From assembly GCA_029448655.1 (NCBI GenBank), contig JACCLO010000009.1:310001-374000 (forward strand): DNA of 64,000 nt, read 5' to 3'. The notes under the pieces are model-generated. The model was not told the DNA's origin and did not search any database. It saw only the letters and a list, made by a program, of their open reading frames with translations. Shown piece by piece: positions 31,911-42,600 of this stretch. Each line of letters opens with the position of its first letter. Within the stretch, counting starts at the first letter, position 1. The DNA comes from Wolfiporia cocos (taxonomy: Eukaryota; Basidiomycota; Agaricomycetes; Polyporales; Phaeolaceae). Made by a program: the position numbers and the translations under genes.

Positions 31911-34900
31911 GGAGGAAGTGCACGGTCTTACCTCCCGAAAGCGTAGCCCATGTAATTACATCGTATGAACGCGACAGGTCGCTATTCATCCCTATAACCC
32001 TGGAGCTGCAGAAACCCGTGACAGTAAATGCCCTCATCGACTCAGGAGCTATGTCCTCCCTCATCCACCCAAAACTCGTCATTCGACACAGGATCCTGAC
32101 CCGACCAATCAAGAACCCCATCACCATTCGTAACGTTGATGGAACCATCAATAAAGACGGACAAATAAATCGAGAAGTAGTCCTCGCTATTAGGTACGGA
32201 GGAAAGAAACGCAAGATCCGCTTCCTCGTCGGAAACATCGGAAAGGAAGACATGATCCTCGGATATAATTGGTTAAAGAAGGAAGGACCCAAAATCGATT
32301 GGGCCAAGGGGAAGGTCGACGTCACCCCTAATAAAACCCCAGAAAAAACCCGAAGCGCAGACGTCACTCTTCGCCTCGATACAGTCGAAATGACCATTAC
32401 ACCCGAAGGAAAACTACCAACCCGCGGAACCGATGGAGCCATCGGCTACGACCTCTATGCCTCTAAATCAGAAGAGATAGCCCCCGGAGGATGGAAGGCA
32501 ATCCCCACCGGAGTCCATATGAAAATCCCGAAGGGATCCTATGGAAGGATCGCCTCCCGATCGGGCCTCACTCTCAGGCACGGCCTGACAGTAGGAGGAG
32601 GCGTCATCGACCCCGACTACAGAGGAGAGGTCCAAGTCATACTATTCAACCAATCGACGACCACCCACCGCATCATTCCTGGAATGAGGATTGCACAGAT
32701 TATATTCGAGCAAGCCATAACCCCTGATATAATCCAGGTCGAAGAACTCGACGAGACTAACCGAGGGGAGAAAGGTTTTGGCTCCACCGACAAAGAAGAA
32801 ACACCAAAGGGCCCTAGTTCAGAAGACCCCTCGAAGGAGCTACCCTCCGAAGAAGAACACCAACTCCTACGAAGGTTTATCAAAATGGAGAGGAAGCTGA
32901 CTGCCCCGCGAACTGAGACCAAACACAGGTTCAGGAAAAGGATCGCACAACTCTCCTACATTCGAAAGGCTATGACCAAATCTCAAGAATTCGCGGGAAT
33001 GACAGGAAAAGGCACCGACGAAACAATCCTCCCCGAGCACCTGAAGGACTTTGCAAAAGTCTTCAGCAAATCGGCAGCTGCCTCCTTCCCACCTTCGAGA
33101 CCCTGGGACCACGCCATCGAACTAAAACCCGATTTCGTACCACGAGACTGCAAGGTTTATGCGCTGTCCCCCAGGGAACAGAAAGCCATGGACGAATTCT
33201 TAAAAGAAAATCTCGCAAAAGGTTTTATCCGACCATCGAAGTCTCCGATGGCCTCCCCCGCTTTCTTTGTCCCAAAAAAGGATGGAGGTCTGAGACCCTG
33301 CCAAGACTACAGGTATCTGAACGAGGGAACGATCAAGAACGCATATCCCTTACCCCTAATATCCGAACTTATCGAAAAACTAAAGGGGGCGAAAATTTTC
33401 ACCAAAATGGACCTACGAGCGGGGTACAATAATGTGCGGATCAAAGAAGGCAACCAATGGAAGGGTGCGTTCAAGACGAATGGAGGCCTCTACGAGCCCA
33501 CTGTAATGTTCTTCGGAATGTGCAATTTGCCCGCTACATTCCAATCCATGATGAACGAAATCCTCAAGGAAGAAATAGCAGAGGGATGGGTAGTGGTGTA
33601 CATGGACGACATCCTCATCTTTTCCCCAGATCGAGATACACACCAAGAGCGGGAACGACGAATTCTGCGGAAACTCGCCGACAACAAGTTATTTGTGAAA
33701 CCAGAGAAATGCGCTTTCGGAGTTGACAAGGTGGAATTCCTAGGATTGGTAATCGCCCCAGGACATGTCCAGATGGACCCAGCCAAGCTCCAAGGAATTC
33801 GGAAGTGGCCCGCCCCACGGAATGTTAAGGGGGTCCGCTCCTTCCTAGGCTTCGCAAACTTCTACCGAAAATTCATCGATCATTACTCCACACATGCCCG
33901 ACCACTCATCGACCTCACAAAGACTGCAACCGGGAATGGTTTCAAGTGGACTGATCGAGAAGAAAAGGCCTTCGAATTCTTGAAGGACCAATTCGTAAAA
34001 GCTCCGGCCTTGTCACTCCCCGACAAAACGAAACCATTTATCCTCGAAACAGATGCATCCCAGTACGCCCTTGGGGCGGTACTCAAACAGAAAGATGACG
34101 AAGGGAATGAACGGCCAGTAGGCTACCTCTCTCAATCTCTAACCGCAGCGGAACGAAACTATGAAATCTACGATCGGGAACTTCTCGGAATAGTCCGCGC
34201 CCTTGAAGAATGGCATCACCTTCTAGAAGGAGCACCCCACCAGATTCTGATCAGAAGCGATCACCAGAACCTTACATATTGGCGAAGCGCCCAGAGATTG
34301 AATCGGCGACAGGCAAGATGGCACCTCCTGCTGTCCCAGTTCGACATCCGCCTACAGCACGTACCCGGAAAGAAATTAATAATGGCAGATACTCTCTCGC
34401 GTCTCCTGAACCTAAACGACTCGGAACATGACAACGAAAACATCCTCATGTTACCCGATGAACTGTTTGTCCACGCCATCGAGATACCGATCATCGATCG
34501 GATCAAGATCGCGAAGCCTTTCGACCCGATCGCAGAACAGGCTCTCCGCGCCCTGGAACAAGGAGAGACTGCCCCTTTGAGGACAGCAATGGAAGACTGG
34601 CAGTCCAGCGAAGGAGTCCTCTTGTACAAAGGACGAATGTATGTTCCCAGAGACCCTGCCCTGAGAAGGGATGTGGTCTCTAGATATCACGATCCAATCG
34701 CAGCAGGTCACCCTGGAATCTGGGGGACGACGCTAAAAGTACAGGAACACTTCTGGTGGCCTGATCTCCGAAAAACGGTGGCAGAATACGTCAAAGGGTG
34801 CGCCATATGTCAGCAAATGAAACCCGACAGAAGCCCGACGAAGCCGCCACTACAACCAATTCCGACAAAAAAGGATGCCCTCCCCTTTTCACAATGCTCA

Positions 34901-37045
34901 GTTGACTTCATCACGGACCTTCCCCCGGTAGGGAAGTATGACTCGATCATGGTCATCGTCGATCATGGGTCGTCCAAGGCGATATCGCTAACCCCATGCA
35001 GCAAGACCATCACCAGCGAAGGGGCAGCTGACATATTCCACCGGCAAATCTACTCGAAGTACGGACTCCCCCGGAAAATCATATCCGATCGAGGACCGCA
35101 ATTCGCGTCCAAGCTCTTTCAAGGGCTCTGCAAAGTTCTTGGAATCGAGTCCGCCCTCAGCACGGCCTATCACCCACAGACAGACGGACAGACGGAAAGA
35201 ATGAACCAACAAATCGAAGTCTATCTGCGCATATATTGTATGAACGACCCAAGACTGTGGGCGACGCGATTAGCAGATGTAGAATTCGCTCACAACACAC
35301 GGAGGACAGAGGGGCGGCCTGCCCCTACAGAAGTAATCATGGGATACATCCCGAGAGGATTACCAGACGAAGTTAAAACCACCCAGGTACCAGCAGCAGC
35401 TGACCGACTAAAAGCCGCGCGAGAAGCAAGAGAAAAGGCAATTACCGCTCATGAGCTAATGCAGAAGCGGATGGCAGGAAGGACCCTACGAGACCTCCCT
35501 AAATTCGACAAAGGGGACAAGGTCTGGCTCGATGCCAAGAACCTCCACCTCCCATACGAATCTCGGAAGCTCGCCCCCAAAAGGGAGGGACCATTCACTA
35601 TCACTGAAAAGCTTGGGAATGTAACTTATCGACTAGCCCTACCACCGCAATGGAAGGTACACCCGGTCTTCCATGCAGCCTTACTGAAGCCGTTCAATGA
35701 GACAAGGGTGCACGGACCCAATCATATGAAGCCGCCCCCGGAATTAGTCGATGGGGAAGCAGAGTATGAAGTCGAAGCCATACTGAACCAACGACAATAC
35801 CGAGGGAAGAAGCAATACCTCGTCCATTGGAAAGGCTACCCATCGGCGGAAGACTCATGGGAAGGTGAAGCCAGTTTAAAGAATTCCCCGGACATCCTCA
35901 GGGAGTTTAAAAGCAAGAGGACGAAGACCAAGGCCCGGCAGGTCGAAGAAATAGCATGTCGACGCCACTCCCTACAACCAGCCCGTCCGAGCGACCTACT
36001 GCCCCGACGATGCGGCGATCCCTCGCAGTCCGCATGGGGTACCAGACAGGCAGGTGTTACGGCTGCTCGGAGGATGCCCACGTCCGCATCAGACATGCGC
36101 TCACCTGGCACAGGTCCGACATCCCCCCCGGCGGGCAGGCGACCCCCTGGACCGATCAATTTGAACTCGTACAGGAACTCACCGACATATTCGACCAGTA
36201 CCAGGACGTCACAGAGAGAATCGTCCAACTCGAGCGCACAGCCCTCCTCCAGCGACAGAGGCTTGGGCGGTGCATCGGTCAGTGGATCGACCACCTCGGG
36301 GCGTCGACACCATCGCGAATCCGGCGAGCGTTCGCAGAAGTCGAAGCGGGCCCGCCCCGCTTACCACGAACGCGAAGCCCTGTCCCAGCCATGCCCCCCT
36401 GGTTACTCGACGACGGCGAGATGGATCGAATCGCAGAACCATTCGATTTTATGGAATACAGTCATGTGGTACCTCGCGACGCTGCCGTACCAACCGCCCC
36501 CGCAGGACCTCGACCTCGAGAATCAGCGCGCCCTCCTCCGCATCAACGAGACGATGAACGACGCCCAGTTTGAGAGGGGTCGGGCGATGGTAGGGCTCCC
36601 CCCTCGCCGACCTCTGCAGCTGCTAGCGACGGAGCTGGCAACAGATCTCCATCAGTTGAGATCATTACCCGGGAGGAATGGGAGCGAGGGAGGGACGGAT
36701 GGGACGAACCCCTTTACCAGCTGCCTACCTGGCTCCGACAGCGTCTCTGGACCCACCACCACCGCCAGCAGTACGAATCAGGAGAATATCTTCGCGCCGT
36801 CCCCTCAGCCCGCTCACCACCTCGACCATCCGCCGAAGAGCCCTGTCGTCGATGTGGTAGCCCCTGGCATTGGGTCCTCGACTGTCCCGATTACAGATGC
36901 CCCACCTGCAGAGTCACGCAGCCAGGACATCGTGTCGGCGAGTGCGCCTTATATCAGGTATGGATCCCCCCTCCGACGCCTCCGCTCCCCGATACAGATG
37001 CGGGATACAACGACCCTGACCCGGAGGCCCTCTGAGTGGCCGTGA
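31862..37045 (+). CDS. D pol: protease, dUTPase, RT, RNase H, integrase, chromodomain
   Basis: The frame opens at 31862, 49 nt before the gag stop, and has no ATG before the protease, so a -1 frameshift in 31862-31910 is the likely route. Domains: aspartic protease (LIDSGAMSS near 32040), trimeric dUTPase (IGYDLYA, SRSGL, GVIDPDYRGE, RIAQIIFE, RGEKGFGST; about 32400-32790), RT (YMDDILIF near 33600), RNase H (ETDASQY), integrase zinc domain (about 34690-34810), integrase core (SVDFITD, SDRGPQF, TERMNQ), GPY/F module, chromodomain (YLVHWKGYPSAEDSWE, about 35760-35930). The last 370 residues after the chromodomain are Ser/Pro/Arg-rich and may be an accidental reading of ORF3. No stops break the enzymatic domains. 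Confidence 0.9.
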   Translation, partial: EPLIPRPNSRRTGFRVGRKCTVLPPESVAHVITSYERDRSLFIPITLELQKPVTVNALIDSGAMSSLIHPKLVIRHRILTRPIKNPITIRNVDGTINKDGQINREVVLAIRYGGKKRKIRFLVGNIGKEDMILGYNWLKKEGPKIDWAKGKVDVTPNKTPEKTRSADVTLRLDTVEMTITPEGKLPTRGTDGAIGYDLYASKSEEIAPGGWKAIPTGVHMKIPKGSYGRIASRSGLTLRHGLTVGGGVIDPDYRGEVQVILFNQSTTTHRIIPGMRIAQIIFEQAITPDIIQVEELDETNRGEKGFGSTDKEETPKGPSSEDPSKELPSEEEHQLLRRFIKMERKLTAPRTETKHRFRKRIAQLSYIRKAMTKSQEFAGMTGKGTDETILPEHLKDFAKVFSKSAAASFPPSRPWDHAIELKPDFVPRDCKVYALSPREQKAMDEFLKENLAKGFIRPSKSPMASPAFFVPKKDGGLRPCQDYRYLNEGTIKNAYPLPLISELIEKLKGAKIFTKMDLRAGYNNVRIKEGNQWKGAFKTNGGLYEPTVMFFGMCNLPATFQSMMNEILKEEIAEGWVVVYMDDILIFSPDRDTHQERERRILRKLADNKLFVKPEKCAFGVDKVEFLGLVIAPGHVQMDPAKLQGIRKWPAPRNVKGVRSFLGFANFYRKFIDHYSTHARPLIDLTKTATGNGFKWTDREEKAFEFLKDQFVKAPALSLPDKTKPFILETDASQYALGAVLKQKDDEGNERPVGYLSQSLTAAERNYEIYDRELLGIVRALEEWHHLLEGAPHQILIRSDHQNLTYWRSAQRLNRRQARWHLLLSQFDIRLQHVPGKKLIMADTLSRLLNLNDSEHDNENILMLPDELFVHAIEIPIIDRIKIAKPFDPIAEQALRALEQGETAPLRTAMEDWQSSEGVLLYKGRMYVPRDPALRRDVVSRYHDPIAAGHPGIWGTTLKVQEHFWWPDLRKTVAEYVKGCAICQQMKPDRSPTKPPLQPIPTKKDALPFSQCSVDFITDLPPVGKYDSIMVIVDHGSSKAISLTPCSKTITSEGAADIFHRQIYSKYGLPRKIISDRGPQFASKLFQGLCKVLGIESALSTAYHPQTDGQTERMNQQIEVYLRIYCMNDPRLWATRLADVEFAHNTRRTEGRPAPTEVIMGYIPRGLPDEVKTTQVPAAADRLKAAREAREKAITAHELMQKRMAGRTLRDLPKFDKGDKVWLDAKNLHLPYESRKLAPKREGPFTITEKLGNVTYRLALPPQWKVHPVFHAALLKPFNETRVHGPNHMKPPPELVDGEAEYEVEAILNQRQYRGKKQYLVHWKGYPSAEDSWEGEASLKNSPDILREFKSKRTKTKARQVEEIACRRHSLQPARPSDLLPRRCGDPSQSAWGTRQAGVTAARRMPTSASDMRSPGTGPTSPPAGRRPPGPINLNSYRNSPTYSTSTRTSQRESSNSSAQPSSSDRGLGGASVSGSTTSGRRHHRESGERSQKSKRARPAYHEREALSQPCPPGYSTTARWIESQNHSILWNTVMWYLATLPYQPPPQDLDLENQRALLRINETMNDAQFERGRAMVGLPPRRPLQLLATELATDLHQLRSLPGRNGSEGGTDGTNPFTSCLPGSDSVSGPTTTASSTNQENIFAPSPQPAHHLDHPPKSPVVDVVAPGIGSSTVPITDAPPAESRSQDIVSASAPYIRYGSPLRRLRSPIQMRDTTTLTRRPSEWP
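35956..37035 (+). CDS. D ORF3, overlapping frame with coiled coil and two zinc knuckles (one in-frame TGA)
   Basis: An ATG at 35956, just after the chromodomain, opens a frame different from gag and pol. 205 codons run to a TGA at 36571-36573, and the same frame is then open for 153 more codons to 37035. The first part has a Gln/Leu/Glu heptad-like helix (about 36150-36290). The second part ends with a perfect C-x2-C-x4-H-x4-C knuckle (36844-36885) and a C-x2-C-x6-H-x4-C knuckle (36898-36945). These motifs exist in no other frame, so this frame looks genuinely coding. The TGA may be read through, be a nonsense mutation, or be removed by splicing I cannot identify. Function is unknown; nucleic-acid binding is a reasonable guess. 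Confidence 0.55.
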
Positions 37046-37073
37046 AGCTTGGATTTCATCGAGGGCGATGAAG

Positions 37074-37087
37074 GCTTGAGGGGGGGG
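37074..37087 (+). other. Polypurine tract of D
   Basis: GCTTGAGGGGGGGG precedes the 3' LTR by a TGA spacer. Confidence 0.75.
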
Positions 37088-37090
37088 TGA

Positions 37091-37632
37091 TGTTACAGTT
37101 CTACCAGGTACACTCGAATATTCCGTTTGACGCCTCACCGTGTATGAGGACTTAGCGTTCAACCGCTGTACCCAGCGCTCTATTTCTAGGGGGCCTCCGC
37201 TCAACCGTATGCCCTGTTTCATGTATAACAACCCTATGCCCACTCTCTGCGTCCGCATCTCGTTCTAGCTGATATTCTGTGTCCAACCACAGTAGCTCCG
37301 CGTTTCATCTCTTGTTGCGCTCAACCGCAACACTTCTCCTTTATTACTTATATCGTTAGCCCGACGGACTTAATAGTAGTAGTACCAAAGACACTATGAC
37401 CCCGATTAACGGATCGCAGTATATAACCTGATGTAAATATCGGTCGAGTTCCTCAGCTCGACCTTGTTGAATTCAAGGATCTTATACTCGTTCTCAAAGG
37501 CTTGAGCAATTAAGCCTGCAGCTTGTATATCGACGCTCTGACTCAGAGGAGTCCGACGAGTAGTGCGCTACTCGATACGCTAAGTAACTCGACTTGGTTA
37601 TTTTGTGTTGAACGGATATTCGATCCGTAACA
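37091..37632 (+). repeat. 3' LTR of element D
   Basis: 542 bp, one difference from the 5' LTR, followed by the second GAGGT. Confidence 0.97.
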
Positions 37633-37637
37633 GAGGT

Positions 37638-39601
37638 GGGACAACTACTGTACCGCCATCCCCCTAGCGGACCTCATAGTCTACTATGGTGACGTTCACT
37701 GGTACTCAATGGAAGAAGCGTCACCGCGCACGAGAGCCGCCAGGCTCTTCAATCCGGAAACACCCGCACGCCGCGCAGTCGTCACCCCCGAAGGCAGCGA
37801 GACTCCACGACCGGAGGAACCGGTCAACACGGAGCCCCTATTTGGGACGCTCCCCGACCTCCTCCCTTCCTATGAAAGGAGGACTCTGGAAATAGTCGCA
37901 CAGCCGGAAAGGAGCGAAAACGAACTGATGGGAAGGTTGCAGCGCACCCTGATAGTGGCCGCCTCAGACGAAGTTCTGCAGGTGGGAAAGGAAGCGTACA
38001 GGGAGGCGCTGTACCAAGCCAAAAACCATCTCTACAGCAACCTCGCGGCCTACAAAGGCCGGGTGGACACGGATCTGGAAATGGTCTGGAACAAGACTAA
38101 CCAGATTCGGAGTCACAACCAGGTGCTTCAAAATAGAATCGAAGCACTAGAGGAAGCGGAGAGTTTGCGGCAACAATTGGACACCCTTTCCGAAAATCGG
38201 TTCGTCCACATAGAAAAAGACATCGCAGTACTGCAAAAGCGTCCGGCAGTCCCAACCGCGGGACCCAGCGGTGCCCAGGTCACGGCACTAATCAATAGAA
38301 TCGACCAACTCGAAGCGGAGTTAACCGCTCTAAAAAACGCACCGGCAGCCGCGACAGCAGCTGCCACAACGGTCAACTTCCAACAGACCAAACCGACTCA
38401 GCCGCCCAAATTCTCAGGCCCTAAGGGCTCCATCTCGTCGAAAGAATGGATCCAAAAAATGGGCATGTATTTCGCAGACGCCAAGGTGACCCTCGAGGAA
38501 GACAAGGTTCGCCAAGCCCTGCTACGGCTTACGGGCGAGGCCTACCAGTACATGTCACCGGTAGTCGATAAAATCGCTGCCGGACAAACCTCGGGGCACA
38601 CCTGGAAAACGTTTGCGGAAACGATCGAGAAGGTGTACGGCAAGAAGACGGACAAGGAGATTGCCGAAAAAGAGATTGAAGGGTACTTCGGAGACGAAGG
38701 GAAAAAGAAGCTCCAATCGGACTTCTTCCTTTGGGCACAAAAGCTCAGGACCCTGGCTCACCTGGCCGAGACTGACAACAAGACGTTGTTCAGTCACATC
38801 AAGAGGATACTCCCGGAAAAGGTGCGAGAAACCCTCGCTACCTTGGAATCGGTGCCCGGCTTCACAATGCCGACCGACTGGGAGGTCTACCTCGACATGG
38901 CCATCGACCTCTACAAGAGGCAATACCCGGATAAGCTCAAAGGCAAGATCTTTGAAGGAGAAAAAAGGAAGGAGTCGTCGGGGTCTGGCAAGACTGCCGA
39001 CAAAGCTACGTCGAAGCCTGCCAAGGCTGATGACAAAGGCAAAGGCAAGGCGAAGGAAACCGGCTCTTATGGGAAGGACTGTCGCAAGCACCCTGGACAA
39101 CACAAATGGGGCGACAGTCCTGAAAACCCTAAGAACAAGCCGAAGGAAGCCAAGCCGGCCAGTAGTGGAAGCGGAACGACGAAGCCGACAGGCTCGTCGA
39201 GCGGAACGCAACAGTCGGGCCAGAAAAAATTGGACCCGAAAAAGAAATACAAGTTCTGAATTGTCAGCACCCAGGAACTGGTGACTGACAACGAAGATGA
39301 GTCCCCCCAAGCCACCGTAGGGACCATCCGGACCAACGTTCTGAAGCAACCAGAGGTGGTTCCTCTGGCCCCCACTACGCGCATCAGCGATGAGGAGCAA
39401 AGCGGGAGTTCGGTGCGAACGGCTGAAAGCACCAGCCCCGTCCAGACCCAGTCGACTGGTTCGACTTCGACTGCGCCTACACCGTCGGGCGACTCCATCA
39501 GGACACATCTGCCCTGGCTTCGCAAGCGGATAGCCGATTCCGCAAACACCCTGGGCATCTACGGAAGCTCTGCCTCGGGTTTTCCCACCGAGCACATGTG
39601 A
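37638..39601 (+). pseudogene. A3 gag, remainder after D
   Basis: Continues A3 gag with WDNYCTAI and runs through the coiled coil, capsid-like domain and basic tail. A CGA to TGA change creates a stop at 39257-39259; the frame is otherwise open to its natural stop at 39601. The zinc-knuckle site has the same Cys to Ser change as A1 (C-x2-H-x3-H-x4-S). Confidence 0.9.
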
Positions 39602-42600
39602 TGACCTGCCCACTTGTGCTCCCGTGTAATTTTAGTCCCGTACCCGCTGTAAAGAGTGTATTCGAGTCAATGTATCATATTTTTGGCAACGATGCACGCG
39701 ACTTCGCTCGATCTTTCCGTGTCGAAGTAACACTCTGGGTATATGGGCAAAAAGTGCAGGCTCTGGCTTTAATCGACAGCGGTGCAACCATATCGGTCAT
39801 ATCACAACGATTGGTCGATAAACATAAGCTGGTCACCGACAAACTAGCGTTTCCTATTACGGTTACAAGCGCAGACGGAACAGAAAACGTCGCCGGCCGC
39901 TTAACGCAATCAGTAAAAGCATTCATGCAACATGGCACACACAAGGAAAAAATAGGTCTGACGGTCATGCACCTAGAACCAGACCTAATCCTTGGCTATG
40001 ACTGGTTGCGTCTCCACAATCCTACCTTTGATTGGAGGAAAGGAGAAATGGAATATGCACGCTGTACACACGACCAACCGTACGCCAGAAAAAAGGGTAA
40101 CCGCCCTTCTGAGGAGGAAGCAGTTGAACTCTCAAATTATCGAAGTAAATTCGATTTGGAACACTCCCGTGGACATATTAGGAGAGGAGGACCCCGAAAA
40201 TCCTTTGATCACTTGGGTGGCAACCCTTGATGACGAAGAAATGAACCTGCTGACACAGTTGGTAGCCGAGGTACTTGACAAAGACCTCGACGAAGCAGAC
40301 GACCATGAGGAAAACACACCATCGATTGACATTGAAAAATGGCAATCGTTAGTGCCCGAACAATACCAAGAGTATGGGCCAACGGTGTTCTCACAAAAGG
40401 CGTCAGAGAGGATGCCGGAACGGAAGCCCTGGGATCACGCCATAGTGCTTGAACCAGATGCGCAGCTTCCTCCCCCGGTAAAACCATACAAAATGTCTCC
40501 CCAAGAGCGTAACAGCTTGGATGAGTGGATAGACACCGAACTACGGAAGGGTTACATTCGACCATCCGAAAGTCCGATGGCATCCCCGGTCTTCTTCGTC
40601 CACAAAAAGGACGGAGGACTGTGGATGGTTGTCGATTACAGGAGGCTAAACGAAATAACCGTGAAAAATCGTTATCTGATACCTCGGATCGATGACCTAA
40701 TCGATCAATTGTCCCATGCGACCATCTTCACCAAAATAGACCTTAGATGGGGATACAATAATGTCCGCATCAAGGAAGGTGATGAATGGAAGACGGCGTT
40801 TACTACACACCGTGGACTATACGAGGCAACGGTAATGTATTTCGGTTTCTGCAATGCCCCCGCAACGTTCCAAGCGATGATGAACTCTATCCTCGCACCG
40901 TTCATTCGGACCGGCAAGGTGGTTGTCTACCTAGACGACATCTTGATTTTCGGGAATGATATGGAGGGACATCGGCGACTCACCAAAGGGGTTCTCCAAA
41001 CCCTGAAGGACTCGGACTTGTATGCGAAGCCCGAAAAGTGCTTTTTCGAACAATCACCCATCGAATACCTAGGAATGATCATTTCCGACGGGAACATTAT
41101 GATGGATCCAAAGAAGTACGCCGGAGTTCAGGACTGGCCTAGACCTACTAAGGTCAAAGAGGTTCAAGCCTTCCTTGGATTTGCCAATTTCTACAGGCGA
41201 TTCATAGAAGGCTTCTCAAAAATAGCCAAACCACTCACCATGCTGACCAAAAAGTCAGAAGCTTGGCATTGGGACGCCGAGCAGGAAAATGCCTTCCAAA
41301 CCCTAAACGGAGCATTTACCAAAGCGCCCGTGCTTCAAATTCCGTCGCACGATCAGCCTTTCCGCGTAGAAACAGACGCGTGAGACTTCGCTACCGGAGC
41401 AGTACTATCTCAGTTAGACCCTACGGATAAAAAATTCCACCCAGTGGCGTACTATAGTAAATCGCTAAGTGCCCCGGAGAGGAACTACGAGATCTACGAC
41501 AAGGAAATGTTGGCTGTCATCAGGGCTCTAGAGGAGTGGCGACACTACCTAGAGGGACATCCTGAAAAGTTCGAGATATGGTCGGATCACCTAAACCTGA
41601 CCTATTTCAAAACGGCGCAAAAACTGACGAGACGACAAGCCCGTTGGGCACTGTACCTCTCACGCTTCAACTTCCAAATGAAGCACAAACCTGGCAAAAC
41701 AATGCTAACTGCGGATCCTCTGTCCAGGCGGCCAGACCATGAGGAGGGGGTGGACCTCGATAATCGCGATCAGGTTCTCCTGAAACCTGAGTGGTTCGAG
41801 CAAGAGTACATGGCAATGGCTCTTGATACCTCCCATGCTGCCCCACAATCGGAAGATGAATCGATACTCCGAGAGATTTGCAAAGCGTTGCTAGACGACA
41901 AGGTCACAAAAGACTACAAGGAGCTGCTCTCATCCGGCCCTTGTGAATTCAAAAAAGACCTATCAGAATGGAACTACGAAGGAGGGTTACTCCTCCGAAG
42001 AGGCAAAGTCTACGTTCCAGCTACACCAGCGGATATCAGACGGCAAGTGGTCGAGTATCATCACGATCACAAGTCAGCTGGGCACTTCGGACGCTACAAA
42101 ACGTACGAATTGCTAAGCCGCAACTATTGGTGGCCCGGAATGTTCGTTTACGTCAAAAAATACGTAGACGGATGTGACACATGCCAACGTATGAAGAACC
42201 ACCCGCAGAAGCCGTACGGCCCTCTGCAACCCTTACCGGTGCCGTCAGGCCCATGGGAAGTGGTGACAATAGACCTGATTACTCAGCTACCCCCATCGGG
42301 AATGCATGACGCGATCATGGTCGTAGTGGATCGGTTGACCAAAAGAGCAAGGTTTTTCCCAATAGAAAATACCTTCTCAACGAAAGACCTAGCTACGATA
42401 CTCTATCAAAAGGTATACCCCTTACATGGATTGCCAAAACAGATAGTATCGGACAGAGGGACACAATTCGCCTCAAAACTATTTGGTGAATGGTGTACCC
42501 TGCTGGGAATTCAAAGGTCGATGACTACTGCGTACCATCCGCAGGCAGACGGACAAACCGAACGAGTAAATCAAATACTCGAACAGTATCTACGGTGCTA

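Larger units (their letters stand above)
29609..37632 (+). mobile_element. Element D, complete young Ty3/gypsy chromodomain retrotransposon
   Basis: LTRs of 542 bp at 29609-30150 and 37091-37632 differ at a single base (GCGTTG against GTGTTG). The 5-bp duplication GAGGT is at 29604-29608 and 37633-37637. Total 8024 bp. It holds an intact gag, an intact pol in the -1 frame and a third overlapping frame. It is the most plausible active element in the window. Confidence 0.97.

Noticed and set aside
35940..37045. A 370-residue functional extension of D pol after the chromodomain
   Set aside because: Low-complexity composition, and the recognisable motifs are in the overlapping ORF3 frame, so I do not claim a domain here.
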